Source: Nitrospinota bacterium (GTDB lineage: Bacteria; Nitrospinota_A; UBA7883; JACRLM01). From it: 64,000 nt of DNA. The notes beneath the pieces were generated by a model that worked only from the letters and a program-made list of their open reading frames with translations, searched no databases and was not told where the DNA came from. The translations under genes and the position numbers were made by a program. Shown piece after piece: positions 7,307 through 15,982 of the stretch (the stretch's first letter is position 1; each line of letters begins with the position of its first letter). The DNA is taken from positions 2,139,941 to 2,203,940 of the forward strand of contig JACQXA010000004.1 of the NCBI GenBank assembly GCA_016208975.1, in the 5' to 3' direction.

Positions 7307-8292
7307 TGCGCTCTTTTAGCCATTCTTTCCTCATCTCCCTTTGCGCGGCGGCCCTTTTCCTCGGGGCCGCCGCCCCTATGGACGCATGGGCCGCGTCATG
7401 TTGCGGGGGCGGTTCCGCATCGTCGCTTGTCATGCCCAAATTCTCCCAGGGGATGCTGGACGTTTCGCTGGACATGGAAAAATACGACGGTTACTGGAAC
7501 GCCGACGGAAAATACCTGCCAGACCCTCCCGGCTCCAGCCTGAACCAATACCGGTTGAACCTGGCCGGAGCAAAACGCCTTGCTCCCCGGTGGCAGGCTT
7601 ATATTTCGCTACCGCTGGTGTGGAACGACAACCGGTATTCCGCCGTGAAGTCGGACACCCGGGGGGTAGGGGACGTTTCCTTGGGCTTCTGGTACGAGGC
7701 GTTCGACAACATCATGTGCGTGTGGAAAGTGCGGGAAATAGCGGATATGAAGCCCGCCGTTTACCTGGGCGCCTCCCTTACGGCGCCTACTGGCGCATCG
7801 GCATACGATGATGTGAAAAGCAGTTTCGACGTGACCGGGCGGGGCTTTTACAGGCTGGACGCCAACCTCCTGCTGGAAAAGACCATCTTTCCGTGGAGCG
7901 TGTCGTTCCAGTATTCATACGGGGTTCATCTGGAACGCCCCATCAACCGGGAGTATGGCGAGTATGTCAATCCATATCATAAAAAACTGGGGGACAGGAG
8001 GCTGTGGTCGGTCTCCGGCGGATACACCCATTTCATGGAGAGCATGAACTCCCTGAGCGCGGGCCTTTCGTACTCGGACCTGCTGGAGTCCGGCGGAACC
8101 ATAGACGGTATGGGCGACCCGACATCGGGGATGAAAAAGCGCTCTGTGGCGGGCACATTGGCTCTGGCCAGCGACGACCGGGACTGGGTGTTGAAATTCA
8201 GTTTAAGCCACACATTCAAGCAAGACGGTTTCGGGGCCAACTTTCCCGCCACGGACATCTATACCATAGGGGTAAGCCATGTATTACGCTAG
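7306..8292 (+). CDS. Outer-membrane beta-barrel protein
   Basis: A 328-residue protein with a signal peptide (hydrophobic SLCAAALFLGAAAP, cleavage near AWAA) and a mature N-terminus beginning SCCGGG. The rest shows alternating hydrophobic/aromatic strands (WQAYISLPLVWN, GVGDVSLGFWYE, FPWSVSFQYSYGVHL) and ends in GVSHVLR, typical of a barrel of the PF13557-like (phenol-degradation meta-pathway) porin group. It overlaps the preceding lipoprotein gene by one base and the following thioredoxin-like gene by 14, so the three are surely co-transcribed. Substrate unknown; the CC motif may bind metal. Confidence 0.65.
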   Translation: MRSFSHSFLISLCAAALFLGAAAPMDAWAASCCGGGSASSLVMPKFSQGMLDVSLDMEKYDGYWNADGKYLPDPPGSSLNQYRLNLAGAKRLAPRWQAYISLPLVWNDNRYSAVKSDTRGVGDVSLGFWYEAFDNIMCVWKVREIADMKPAVYLGASLTAPTGASAYDDVKSSFDVTGRGFYRLDANLLLEKTIFPWSVSFQYSYGVHLERPINREYGEYVNPYHKKLGDRRLWSVSGGYTHFMESMNSLSAGLSYSDLLESGGTIDGMGDPTSGMKKRSVAGTLALASDDRDWVLKFSLSHTFKQDGFGANFPATDIYTIGVSHVLR

Positions 8293-8818
8293 ACTGGCGC
8301 TGATATTGCTCGCGGGTTTTTTAGCCTCCTGCGGGGACATGAAGAACGACCTGCTCCCTTCCGGCGAAGACCGCTCGGCCTCGGCCCAAACGGAGGAAAC
8401 GGTGGTGGAAACGGTGGCCGATTTCACGTTGCCGGACACCCTGAACAGGTCCGTATCGCTGTATGAAACCCTGGCCGGTTACGATGGGGTGGTACTTTAT
8501 TTCACCATGTGGTGCCCCGTATGCTCGGCGCACATGGACCATATGCTGGCCAACGTGACGCCGCTTTACCCCAATGTGAAGTTCTTTTTGGTGGATTACG
8601 TTTCCGGCTCGGTGGAGGCGGCCCGCACGGCGGAGGTATCCAACGGTTACGCCATCTCGGCGTTTACAACCCTGGTGGACGTAAATGACGACCTATTAAA
8701 AACCTTCGGCGCCACCATGGGGACAACCGTGGTGATAGACAGTTCCGGAGCCATTGCAATGAAAGAAGACTACAAGGATGGAACAGCCCTGAAAGCGGCG
8801 CTGGAGGGGTTGAAATGA
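8279..8818 (+). CDS. Thioredoxin-like lipoprotein (TlpA/ResA type)
   Basis: A 179-residue lipoprotein with lipobox LASC (Cys18), then an AhpC/TSA-type thioredoxin fold beginning near residue 40 (VADFTLPDTLNRSVSL). The active site is MWCPVCSAHM, a CxxC with Pro-Val between the cysteines. The cis-Pro position is unusual: the fold's later part reads GTTVVIDSSGAI. It should act in the periplasm as a disulfide reductase, for example keeping cysteines of metal-binding or heme-accepting proteins reduced. It overlaps both neighbours (14 bases upstream, ATGA downstream). Confidence 0.75.
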   Translation: MYYARLALILLAGFLASCGDMKNDLLPSGEDRSASAQTEETVVETVADFTLPDTLNRSVSLYETLAGYDGVVLYFTMWCPVCSAHMDHMLANVTPLYPNVKFFLVDYVSGSVEAARTAEVSNGYAISAFTTLVDVNDDLLKTFGATMGTTVVIDSSGAIAMKEDYKDGTALKAALEGLK

Positions 8819-9096
8819 GGCGGCTTCCGTTCGCGTTCTTTTTGACCGTGGCCTTTGCCGTTCCGTTATGGGCCGCCGCTGAAAATGAGGGATACATCGC
8901 CGGGGAGCGGCTGTTTAATTCCCGGTGTGGCCTGTGTCATCAGCTTCCAGACCCCAAATCCTTAAGCCGCGCCCAATGGCAGGTGGCCCTTAAGACCATG
9001 AACAAGCGGCTTGAACGCAACGGCATGGAGCCCCTTACAGATGTGGAGAACCAGGCTTTACGGGCGTATTTTGAGGCTGTCGGGGCGGGGAATTGA
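8815..9096 (+). CDS. Small exported c-type cytochrome
   Basis: A 93-residue monoheme cytochrome c with signal peptide (FAFFLTVAFAVPLWAAA) and heme motif CGLCH followed by QLPDPKSL. A Met in NGMEPLTD is the likely distal ligand. It ends the five-gene exported cluster, sharing ATGA with the thioredoxin-like gene, and is followed by a stem-loop at 9114. It is probably the electron-transfer partner of the cluster. Confidence 0.75.
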   Translation: MRRLPFAFFLTVAFAVPLWAAAENEGYIAGERLFNSRCGLCHQLPDPKSLSRAQWQVALKTMNKRLERNGMEPLTDVENQALRAYFEAVGAGN

Positions 9097-9113
9097 CCAA
9101 TCACTCCTTAACG

Positions 9114-9137
9114 GCCCATTCATTAAAGTGAATGGGC
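9114..9137. terminator. Stem-loop after the exported-protein cluster
   Basis: GCCCATTCA (9114-9122) pairs perfectly with TGAATGGGC (9129-9137) around a 6-base loop. It lies 18 bases after the cytochrome stop codon. There is no T run after it, so it may be a weak or Rho-assisted terminator or an mRNA end stabiliser. Confidence 0.5.
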
Positions 9138-9202
9138 AAAGCTTGGTCCCTCCCCCTTCCTTGCGCCCCAAACCATAAACTTTCCGCTAACGATAATTGA
9201 AA

Positions 9203-9230
9203 TTGAATTAGTTCCAGAAGGTGATATATT
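9203..9230 (+). promoter_or_regulatory. Candidate sigma-70 promoter for cheW
   Basis: TTGAAT at 9203-9208 and TATATT at 9225-9230 are separated by 16 bases in an AT-rich window. This lies about 100 bases upstream of cheW. No other good match was seen between the preceding stem-loop and the gene. Confidence 0.4.
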
Positions 9231-9336
9231 TTTAATTGTAGAAATCAGGGGGGCCTGAGGTCATAAATTTGGTATCGCTCACCGCAGTATAGGAGCGGAA
9301 CCTTCGGTAAAACCACTCCATCTTCCGGGAGGGAAT

Positions 9337-9852
9337 ATGAGCGACGCTGTAACGGCTGAAACGGGCGTCAAACCGGGCCAGCAAGGGCGGGGTAAAGAGG
9401 GCAAATACCTCACCTTCGTCCTGGGCGAAGAAGAATACGGCCTGGACATCACCAAGGTCAAAGAAATCATAGGGGTAATGGAGATAACCCACATCCCCCG
9501 CACGCCTCCTTTCATAAAGGGCGTTATCAACCTCCGCGGCAAAGTCATCCCGGTGATAGACCTCCGCCTCAAGTTCGGCATGGAAGAGGCGGAATACACC
9601 AGGGAAACGGTGTTCATCGTGGTGGAGGAGTCGGGCATACTCATGGGCATCGTGGTGGACACGGTGCGGGAGGTGCTGGACATCCACGAGGCGGACATCG
9701 AGCCGCCCCCTCAATTCGGCACCCGTCTGAATACCGATTTCATACTCGGCATGGGCAAGATTCAAGGCAAAGTGAAGATCCTTCTGGACATAGAGAAGGT
9801 GCTTTCCGCCGAGGAAGCCGCCATGCTTACCGGTTTGGCTAAGGAAGACTGA
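9337..9852 (+). CDS. cheW: Chemotaxis coupling protein CheW
   Basis: A 171-residue protein with a single CheW domain from about residue 23: YLTFVLGEEEYGLDITKV, the conserved IPRTPPFIKGVINLRG and VIPVIDLRLKFG. CheW links chemoreceptors to the kinase CheA at the inner face of the membrane. The start has a strong GGGAGGG site. The N-terminal 20 residues and a short acidic C-terminus are extra. A chemoreceptor gene follows after 66 bases, so the two are probably one unit; the CheA gene of the window is 26 kb away. Confidence 0.95.
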   Translation: MSDAVTAETGVKPGQQGRGKEGKYLTFVLGEEEYGLDITKVKEIIGVMEITHIPRTPPFIKGVINLRGKVIPVIDLRLKFGMEEAEYTRETVFIVVEESGILMGIVVDTVREVLDIHEADIEPPPQFGTRLNTDFILGMGKIQGKVKILLDIEKVLSAEEAAMLTGLAKED

Positions 9853-9918
9853 GAGGCTTTTTCATAAATTTCCATAGGGCGGCGCGATGGCCCGAAATGG
9901 ATTAGGGGAGGTCCCGTC

Positions 9919-11940
9919 ATGAACTTCAAGAACATGAAACTCGGAACCAAAATCATCAGCGGTTTTCTGGCCATCCTCGTGATAGCCCTCGCCTTGGGCG
10001 GTTTGGCCGTTTGGAACATGTTGAACGTCAAGACTGATACAACCCAACTTGCTGAAGAATATATCCCTGAAGTGGAAATCGCCATGGAGGTGGAGCGTTA
10101 CGCACTGAAAAGCGTGATAGACATGCGGAGCTACGGTTACACAGGGGACGCCAAACAGCTCGAAAGCGGCCGGAAGAACATGGGTGAAATCAGGAAGCAC
10201 CTGAAGGAGGCCGACGAGCTGGCGGACCGGGCCGAAAACCTGGTGAAGCTAAAGGGCGCCATGGCGGACGTGTCCAAGATACTTGCCGAATGGGAGGCGC
10301 TTGTAAACGAGACCGAAAAACAGAACAAGGAGCTGGATACCCACCGGGTTGAGATGACCGAAACCGCCAAGGTTTTTGTGGACAATGTGAACACCTATCT
10401 TGCCGATCAGGACGGGAAGATAAAGGCGGAGATAAAGGCCAAGGCCCCGGCGGATAAAGTGGCCTCCAGGGTAATGAAGATAAAGCTGATCAACGACGTG
10501 GTTGATTTTGGGAACGCCATCAGGGTTGCGTCCTGGCAATCCCAGGCCCTTCGGGATCCCGCCATTCTGGATCCTGTCATGAAGAATTTCGACGAGATAG
10601 ACAGGATAGTAAGTGAAGTGCTGGCTACAACAAGCCAGGAGGCCAACGTACAGCAACTTACGGCCATCAAGGAATCCGCCGCCAATTACAAGCAGATTTT
10701 GGCGGATATGAACGAGATAGCCAAGAAACTGCAAGAGATCGGCGTAAAACGGCAAGCCGCGGCAAATACGACCGCTGAAAAGGCCAGGGGCGTGGCTGAT
10801 GATGGCATGGCGACCACCGTAAGGCTGGCTGATGAAGCTGAACTGATGCTCAACACCGCCTCATGGGTGATGATCATCGGCCTTGGCGTGGCGGTGGTAT
10901 TGGGGCTGGGGCTGGCGTTCATAATTACTCGCGGAATAACCGGCCCAATGAACCGGATCATCGAGGGGCTTTCGGAAAGTTCCGACCAGGTGGCGGCGGC
11001 GGCGGGGCAGATCTCGTCCTCCAGCCAGTCTTTGGCGGAAGGCGCCACGGAGCAGGCCTCCTCGCTGGAGGAAACCTCGTCGGCGCTTGAGGAAGTGTCC
11101 GGCATGACACGGCAGAACGCCGACAACGCCAACCAGGCCAGTTCCCTTGCGCGGGACACCCGCGCCGAGGCGGAAAAGGGGAACCAGGCCATGGGCGACA
11201 TGATCAACTCAATGAAGGCCATCAACAAGTCTTCAGAGGAGATAGCCAAGATCATAAAGGTGATCGAGGAGATAGCGTTCCAGACGAACCTCCTGGCCCT
11301 CAATGCCGCGGTGGAGGCCGCCCGGGCGGGCGAGCACGGCAAAGGTTTCGCCGTGGTGGCCGAAGAGGTTAGGAACCTGGCCCAGCGTTCGGCCACGGCG
11401 GCCAAGGATACCGCCGCGCTCATAGAAGAGGCGGTGAAACGGGCATCCGAAGGGTCGGACATGGCCAACCGGGCCGGTGAAGTGCTCCACATCATAGTGG
11501 AGAGCGTAAAGAAAGTAACCGACCTGGTGGCGGAAATAGCCGCCGCCTCCAACGAGCAGGCGCAGGGGGTGGACCAGGTGAACACCGCCGTGTCGCAGAT
11601 GGACAAGGTGACCCAGCAGAACGCCGCTGGCGCCGAGGAAACCGCGGCCGCGTCCGAAGAGCTGAACGCCCAGGCCGAGCGGCTTAAAGACATGGTGGGA
11701 GAGATGGTTGCCATGGTGGAGGGTTCGTCGTCAGGGCGGTTTCGCGGCGCCCAGGCTGGCGCGGTTAAAAAGGTGAAACCCAAAGGGGCGCTGAAAGCCC
11801 CGGAGCTTCACGCTTCAAAGGAGAAAGCCGCGCCGCGGCGCATGGGGGCTAAAGAGCCGCAGAATCCTAAAGAGCCTTCCGGCGGCAAAGGCAAGGCGGA
11901 TGACATAATCCCTCTGGATGACGATTTTAAAGACTTCTAG
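9919..11940 (+). CDS. Methyl-accepting chemotaxis protein with large helical sensor domain
   Basis: A 673-residue transducer. TM1 is at about residues 9-31 and TM2 at about 315-335; the periplasmic part between them (about 280 residues, all helical) is long enough to be a HBM-type (two helical bundle) sensor rather than the usual four-helix bundle. HAMP follows, then the signalling domain with the canonical tip [20 protein letters not shown] near residue 450. The C-terminus ends DDDFKDF, an acidic/aromatic tail that may serve as a tether for adaptation enzymes. Strong GGGGAGG ribosome-binding site. A clear terminator follows. Confidence 0.92.
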   Translation: MNFKNMKLGTKIISGFLAILVIALALGGLAVWNMLNVKTDTTQLAEEYIPEVEIAMEVERYALKSVIDMRSYGYTGDAKQLESGRKNMGEIRKHLKEADELADRAENLVKLKGAMADVSKILAEWEALVNETEKQNKELDTHRVEMTETAKVFVDNVNTYLADQDGKIKAEIKAKAPADKVASRVMKIKLINDVVDFGNAIRVASWQSQALRDPAILDPVMKNFDEIDRIVSEVLATTSQEANVQQLTAIKESAANYKQILADMNEIAKKLQEIGVKRQAAANTTAEKARGVADDGMATTVRLADEAELMLNTASWVMIIGLGVAVVLGLGLAFIITRGITGPMNRIIEGLSESSDQVAAAAGQISSSSQSLAEGATEQASSLEETSSALEEVSGMTRQNADNANQASSLARDTRAEAEKGNQAMGDMINSMKAINKSSEEIAKIIKVIEEIAFQTNLLALNAAVEAARAGEHGKGFAVVAEEVRNLAQRSATAAKDTAALIEEAVKRASEGSDMANRAGEVLHIIVESVKKVTDLVAEIAAASNEQAQGVDQVNTAVSQMDKVTQQNAAGAEETAAASEELNAQAERLKDMVGEMVAMVEGSSSGRFRGAQAGAVKKVKPKGALKAPELHASKEKAAPRRMGAKEPQNPKEPSGGKGKADDIIPLDDDFKDF

Positions 11941-11972
11941 AGCGACGTTATCCCGGCAAGGCGTTTAAACGG

Positions 11973-12001
11973 CCCTCCGCTGTAAAGGCGGAGGGTTTTT
12001 T
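11973..12001 (+). terminator. Rho-independent terminator after the chemoreceptor gene
   Basis: CCCTCCGC (11973-11980) and GCGGAGGG (11988-11995) form a perfect 8-bp stem with a 7-base loop, followed by six T. It separates the chemotaxis pair from the downstream peptide operon. Confidence 0.9.
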
Positions 12002-12099
12002 ATGACCGTGGCGTGACCTTTCCCGGCCTCCCGCTTACCTTGCAGGCCGTTCTTGTCAATATTCCCCCCTGGTAAGCATCCAGCGGCCGTAAAAATAGT

Positions 12100-12132
12100 T
12101 TGCAAGGAGCGTGAAATTATTATACTAATAAT
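12100..12132 (+). promoter_or_regulatory. Candidate promoter with overlapping palindromic operator
   Basis: TTGCAA at 12100-12105 and TATACT at 12121-12126 (15-base spacing) precede the 62-residue peptide gene. ATTATTA-TAC-TAATAAT at 12116-12132 is a perfect 7-bp inverted repeat over the -10 box, as expected for a repressor site. The DNA is far more AT-rich than its surroundings. Confidence 0.4.
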
Positions 12133-12166
12133 CAAAGTATATTTTCATATTACAGGAGGCGGGCTC

Positions 12167-12355
12167 ATGGTTGACGGAGGCGGGAAGCTGAGCGGCGCGG
12201 CTAAAAGCATGCTTAATGAAAGAAAGAAGCTGTTGACCGCGTTGAACAAAAAGAGCAAGGAAACGCTGGATCTTCAGATGAAGCTTACGGAGCTTCATGG
12301 GGAGCTGGTCAAGGAGGGGGTTTACCTTGATACGAACGCAATCATGTGCTGGTGA
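12167..12355 (+). CDS. 62-residue helical peptide, candidate precursor or partner of the downstream enzymes
   Basis: Starts at the ATG of MVDGGGKLSG, placed by a perfect AGGAGG seven bases upstream; the frame is open further up but without a site. Residues about 12-48 form a charged amphipathic helix (ERKKLLTALNKKSKE, DLQMKLTELHGEL), then the chain ends in a different, non-helical tail, GVYLDTNAIMCW. A helical leader-like part plus a short C-terminal tail with Tyr, Asp, Cys and a terminal Trp is the layout of many ribosomally made, modified peptides. It is the first gene of an operon with radical SAM and sulfotransferase enzymes, 20 bases before the next gene. It could instead be a small helper protein. 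Confidence 0.55.
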   Translation: MVDGGGKLSGAAKSMLNERKKLLTALNKKSKETLDLQMKLTELHGELVKEGVYLDTNAIMCW

Positions 12356-12375
12356 ACTAAAAGGTCTAAAGGGGC

Positions 12376-14214
12376 ATGCCTTGGGGCCGCGTTCCATACG
12401 CGTTTACCGGTGATGACGTTTTCCTGGTGGACAGCCGGGGTGGGCCGGTGTGGCCCCTCCGGTCTGAAACCGAGCTTATTGCCCTTCAAGCGCTGGCGCG
12501 TATCTTCGGCGGGGAGCTTTTTGAGACCCATGGGGTTGCCGGGCCGCCGGCCGCAGGGAGGGAAACCGTCGCAGTCTATGGGGAGGTGGATGAATACTCC
12601 GCCCGTCTTTACGCGCATCTCACAGGCCGCAGGTTTTTGAGGGCGGAGGCTTTGCGGGACATATCACAAGCCCCAGGCCTGTCGGTATTGATTACTGACG
12701 GCGGATCTCTTACGGGGAAAACCCTTCAGGCCATAAATAATAACCCAGTCTCACGGTTCCAGGTTCCCGGCGTAATCTGCGGTTATCACCCGGACCAGTT
12801 CCGGCTTCTTGCCATTTTAAAGACCGCTTCCGCGCGCTTTGTTACCGCCGGTTATGGGGATGTGGTGGAGATAGCGCCAGAACTGCCCTTTGCCGGCGCC
12901 GAGACTGAAGGGATTTCGCGGTTTGGCGGAAAGGCCAAAGTGGGCATGTTGAGGAACGCCTTGGGAAAAGGGAGCGATCAGGTTTTGATCCACTCCCATT
13001 CGGACGGAGTGGATGTTTCCCTGGGCCCGGGTGGTGTTTTGTGCCCTGTGACGGCCAAGATGAAGCCCACCGGTGCATTAACGCCGGATTGCATGGAAAC
13101 AAAAAACTGTTTCAGGCTGGAGACGCCCATCATCCGGGCGCAACGGAACAAGGTTTTGATACGGCCAGAGGAGGTGAGGTGCCGGGTACTCACACTCAGC
13201 GCCTGCTCGGCCCTTTTGCCGCCGGATTGGCATGTGGATCAGCGTATGGGGATAGCGCCAAGACTGCATGTTTCGCCATTCGTAGGCGCGATGATAATAA
13301 CCTGCGGGCTTTCACACACAAGCTTGCGGTTTATGGAGAAACTGGCCGGATTAATCGGGCAGGGGGTTCCTGTGGGGAAAGCATTGGCGAAGTTCCGGAA
13401 GATGGACATGATGAACGGAGGTGGCCGGAACCTCTATTTGATGGGGGATCCCCGCGTGGCGATACCCCCGGCCGGGCGCCGGGCTAAAACGCCTGTGGCT
13501 AAAATACCGGGCGGCAGAAGAAAAAGAGTGTTAATTGGGCGCGCAGGGGCGCAGGGGAGGCTGGCTTTTTTAAGGCTTACGCTGATGTCTGTGATAAGCG
13601 GGGGGAAAAAATCTTCCATAGCTGGAGAGGCGCAGGAGGCGCTGAACGCGCTTCTTGCGATGGAATATGCCCTGTCGCAGAATTGCCCACCCAAAGCCGT
13701 AAACTTTTGCGCGCTCCAGTCCAGGGTTATAAGACTTCTTCTTCAAACCCTCAGGTTTTACGATGATTGGCATAAGTTTTCGGAGCCGGTTGGAGAGTCC
13801 TTGCCGCATGGCGTTTGCCCGCGGTGCGGCGGCCTGGCCGAAATGCCCCGGCTCAAGCTCCGGATAGAGGGGGCGCCCAGCCGCCGCAAAACCCTATGCG
13901 CATATTGTGGCGTGCTGGAGGACACCTCGGCGGACTCAACCTTTTACCTTGACGCCACCCCGGAAGGCCGTTTGAAACTTATGGGGGAAAAGCCCACGGC
14001 GCCATGCGAGGGGGGCGCGCTGGCCCATGAAGTGGGCACGGGGGGAAAGCTGTATTTCCCGTGGCCGAAAACCGGCGCTGGAAAACTTGCCGCATATATG
14101 GATACCGGCAAAAGGTTCAGACCGGGCAGGTATTGTTTCCACTTCATGGCGATGTATGGGCTGGACATACATTACTCCATGCTTTTCTACCGCCCGGCGG
14201 CCAGCAAACGCTGA
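12376..14214 (+). CDS. Caspase-fold-like (clan CD / CHAT-like) protein with zinc ribbon
   Basis: A 612-residue cytoplasmic protein that I do not recognise as a whole. Residues about 200-365 have the marks of a clan CD cysteine peptidase of the CHAT or C25 kind: a strand ending in His (LIHSHSDG, H206/H208), a second strand ending in Cys (VLTLSACSAL, C277), and NLYLMGDPRV at 352-361, like the GDP motif that closes such domains. A zinc ribbon follows (C481xxC484 and C508xxC511), then about 100 residues of beta-rich sequence. The N-terminal 190 residues match nothing I know. It may process the 62-residue peptide encoded just upstream. It overlaps the sulfotransferase start by one base. Confidence 0.55.
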   Translation: MPWGRVPYAFTGDDVFLVDSRGGPVWPLRSETELIALQALARIFGGELFETHGVAGPPAAGRETVAVYGEVDEYSARLYAHLTGRRFLRAEALRDISQAPGLSVLITDGGSLTGKTLQAINNNPVSRFQVPGVICGYHPDQFRLLAILKTASARFVTAGYGDVVEIAPELPFAGAETEGISRFGGKAKVGMLRNALGKGSDQVLIHSHSDGVDVSLGPGGVLCPVTAKMKPTGALTPDCMETKNCFRLETPIIRAQRNKVLIRPEEVRCRVLTLSACSALLPPDWHVDQRMGIAPRLHVSPFVGAMIITCGLSHTSLRFMEKLAGLIGQGVPVGKALAKFRKMDMMNGGGRNLYLMGDPRVAIPPAGRRAKTPVAKIPGGRRKRVLIGRAGAQGRLAFLRLTLMSVISGGKKSSIAGEAQEALNALLAMEYALSQNCPPKAVNFCALQSRVIRLLLQTLRFYDDWHKFSEPVGESLPHGVCPRCGGLAEMPRLKLRIEGAPSRRKTLCAYCGVLEDTSADSTFYLDATPEGRLKLMGEKPTAPCEGGALAHEVGTGGKLYFPWPKTGAGKLAAYMDTGKRFRPGRYCFHFMAMYGLDIHYSMLFYRPAASKR

Positions 14215-15047
14215 TGGCGCGCGGCAAAAAGGGCGAAGCCGGGGAAAGGGTGAAAGAGCGGCCCGTTTTCATCTTCGCTTCCGGCCAGCGTACTGGAAGC
14301 ACTTTGTTACAGCGACTGTTGAACACTCACCGGGACATACATATTTGGGGTGAGCATTCCGGGGGGCTTGAACCAGGGCTGGCGCGAAATTTACGCATGG
14401 CGCGGCAGGGATTAGAGATAGCCGCCACCCGGGACGGCGGCGCGGAACAGTTCGAAAGTTACCGGAAAAACCGGGCCGACCAGTGGATGGCGGCCATGAC
14501 CCCGCCCGGGCCGTGGGATGACGTGTTCCGCGATGTTTTTATAGATCTTTACGCCGGCGCGGCCAGGGATATTTTCGGAAAACGCCGGTGGGGTTTCAAG
14601 GAAACCCTGTATGACGCCGCGGACGCGCGGTTTCTTGCAGGCCTGTTTCCATCGTGCCGGATAATATTCCTGTTCCGTGATGTCCAAGAAACATACCGCT
14701 CCATGCGCCGGAACAGCGCCATATCACCTTTTTTTTCCATAGACACATTCGTGGGCCAATGGGTCCGCATAGTCACCTCATTTCTTGAAAACGCAGGAGA
14801 CAAGCCGAACGTGACGATGGCGCCTTTCTCGCAACTTATAAAAGACCCTCGCGAGGCGATGGAGATGGTGGCCGGGTTTCTTGAGGTGGACGCTGATGGA
14901 TTTGACATGGGCATTATTAAAAACGTGATTCCCGGGGCGCCGGAAATTAACTGCCCTGCGCCTAACGAAGAGGAGCTGGAGTTTATCGAGCGGGTGGCTG
15001 GTGAGACCCGGCGGGAGCTGAAGAAGCGTTTCGGAACGGCTGGATAA
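14214..15047 (+). CDS. PAPS-dependent sulfotransferase family protein
   Basis: A 277-residue protein starting at the ATG that overlaps the preceding TGA (TGATG); the longer open frame upstream lies inside the previous gene. Near the N-terminus it has the 5-prime-phosphosulfate loop FIFASGQRTGSTLLQRLLN (about 19-37) and, near 152-163, the 3-prime-phosphate site FLFRDVQETYRSM, both typical of the Sulfotransfer_3 type. No membrane segment. Known members transfer sulfate from PAPS to sugars, lipids or peptide tyrosines. With a peptide gene in the operon that has a Tyr (GVYLD) beside acidic residues, tyrosine sulfation is a reasonable but unproven guess. Confidence 0.8.
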   Translation: MARGKKGEAGERVKERPVFIFASGQRTGSTLLQRLLNTHRDIHIWGEHSGGLEPGLARNLRMARQGLEIAATRDGGAEQFESYRKNRADQWMAAMTPPGPWDDVFRDVFIDLYAGAARDIFGKRRWGFKETLYDAADARFLAGLFPSCRIIFLFRDVQETYRSMRRNSAISPFFSIDTFVGQWVRIVTSFLENAGDKPNVTMAPFSQLIKDPREAMEMVAGFLEVDADGFDMGIIKNVIPGAPEINCPAPNEEELEFIERVAGETRRELKKRFGTAG

Positions 15048-15076
15048 AGAATTGTTGAATTAATTCGGGGGGGGCG

Positions 15077-15976
15077 ATGGCTCTTAAATATTTCGGGTGG
15101 GAGATAACCCACGCATGCAACTTAAGATGCCTGCATTGCGTCAATAAAACCGGCGCCCGAAGGAAGAACGAGCTTACGTGGGACGAGATGCTTTCCATGA
15201 TAGGCAAGATAAGGGAAGCGGGCGTTACAACGGTGTTCTTTTCAGACGGGGAGCCGCTAATGTCGCCGCTGTTCATGCCGCTGGCGCGGAGGCTGAGGCA
15301 AGAGGGGTTCGGGCTGGCGCTGGTTACCAACGGCACGCTGATGACTTGGGAGATGGCGCGGGAGATAGCCGAGTTAAAGTTCGATGTGGTTGGTATAAGC
15401 CTTGACGGGCCGGAGCCGGTTCACAACCATGTGCGCGGGCCGGCGGCGTTCGGGAAGGCGGCACAGGCGGCGCGATGGCTGAAAGAAGGGGGTATAAGGC
15501 TTAGCGTTACTACATGCGTGAACAACGTTACGGTGGACACCCTGCCGGAATTCGCCGGGATGGTGAATGACCTGGGCGCCGATGAGTGGCAGTTGCTCAC
15601 TTTGGTAAAAAGCGGCGATTTATCCGGGGATGTTGTTTATTTCGACAAGGTTGTGGCTGACAAGATGGACAGTTTCGTGATGAGGGTCAAAAACGGGAAC
15701 GGCTACGGTTTCAATCTGCGGGTGATGAACTGCCTGGACCAGTTGCCGGTGAGCGTGGGGGAAAATCCGTTCAACAACCGGTGCGAGGCGGGAACGACTT
15801 TTCTTTGCATGGCCGCCGACGGTCTGGTGAAACCATGTTTCGCCCAGCCGGACGATTATTTCCTGGGGGACATGAGGGTTGAGTCGCTTGCGGACATATA
15901 TGGAAGGCTTGCCGATCCGGCGCATCCTTACTGGAGCCGGAAATATTGCAAGGGTTTTTGCAACACCATAATTTGA
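15077..15976 (+). CDS. Radical SAM protein with SPASM/twitch-type C-terminus
   Basis: A 299-residue radical SAM enzyme. The [4Fe-4S]-SAM motif is CNLRCLHC (C14, C18, C21), followed by SDGEP (the GGEP-like SAM contact) and VVGISLDGP. The C-terminal 80 residues carry further cysteines, NRCEAGTTFLCMAADGLVKPC and KYCKGFC, which suit an auxiliary cluster of the SPASM or twitch kind. Such enzymes often modify ribosomal peptides by thioether or carbon-carbon links, or mature cofactors. It starts 29 bases after the sulfotransferase with GGGGGGG upstream. No separate RiPP recognition domain is visible, so leader binding would have to come from elsewhere. Confidence 0.8.
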   Translation: MALKYFGWEITHACNLRCLHCVNKTGARRKNELTWDEMLSMIGKIREAGVTTVFFSDGEPLMSPLFMPLARRLRQEGFGLALVTNGTLMTWEMAREIAELKFDVVGISLDGPEPVHNHVRGPAAFGKAAQAARWLKEGGIRLSVTTCVNNVTVDTLPEFAGMVNDLGADEWQLLTLVKSGDLSGDVVYFDKVVADKMDSFVMRVKNGNGYGFNLRVMNCLDQLPVSVGENPFNNRCEAGTTFLCMAADGLVKPCFAQPDDYFLGDMRVESLADIYGRLADPAHPYWSRKYCKGFCNTII

Positions 15977-15982
15977 CACCCA

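Noticed and set aside
10686-11783. 365-codon open frame opposite the first chemoreceptor
   Set aside because: It is the antisense of a strongly conserved MCP gene; long Ser/Ala-rich antisense frames are expected in GC-rich DNA with this codon use.
12053-12166. Longer form of the 62-residue peptide
   Set aside because: The upstream codons include the AT-rich promoter and the AGGAGG site, so translation must start at 12167.
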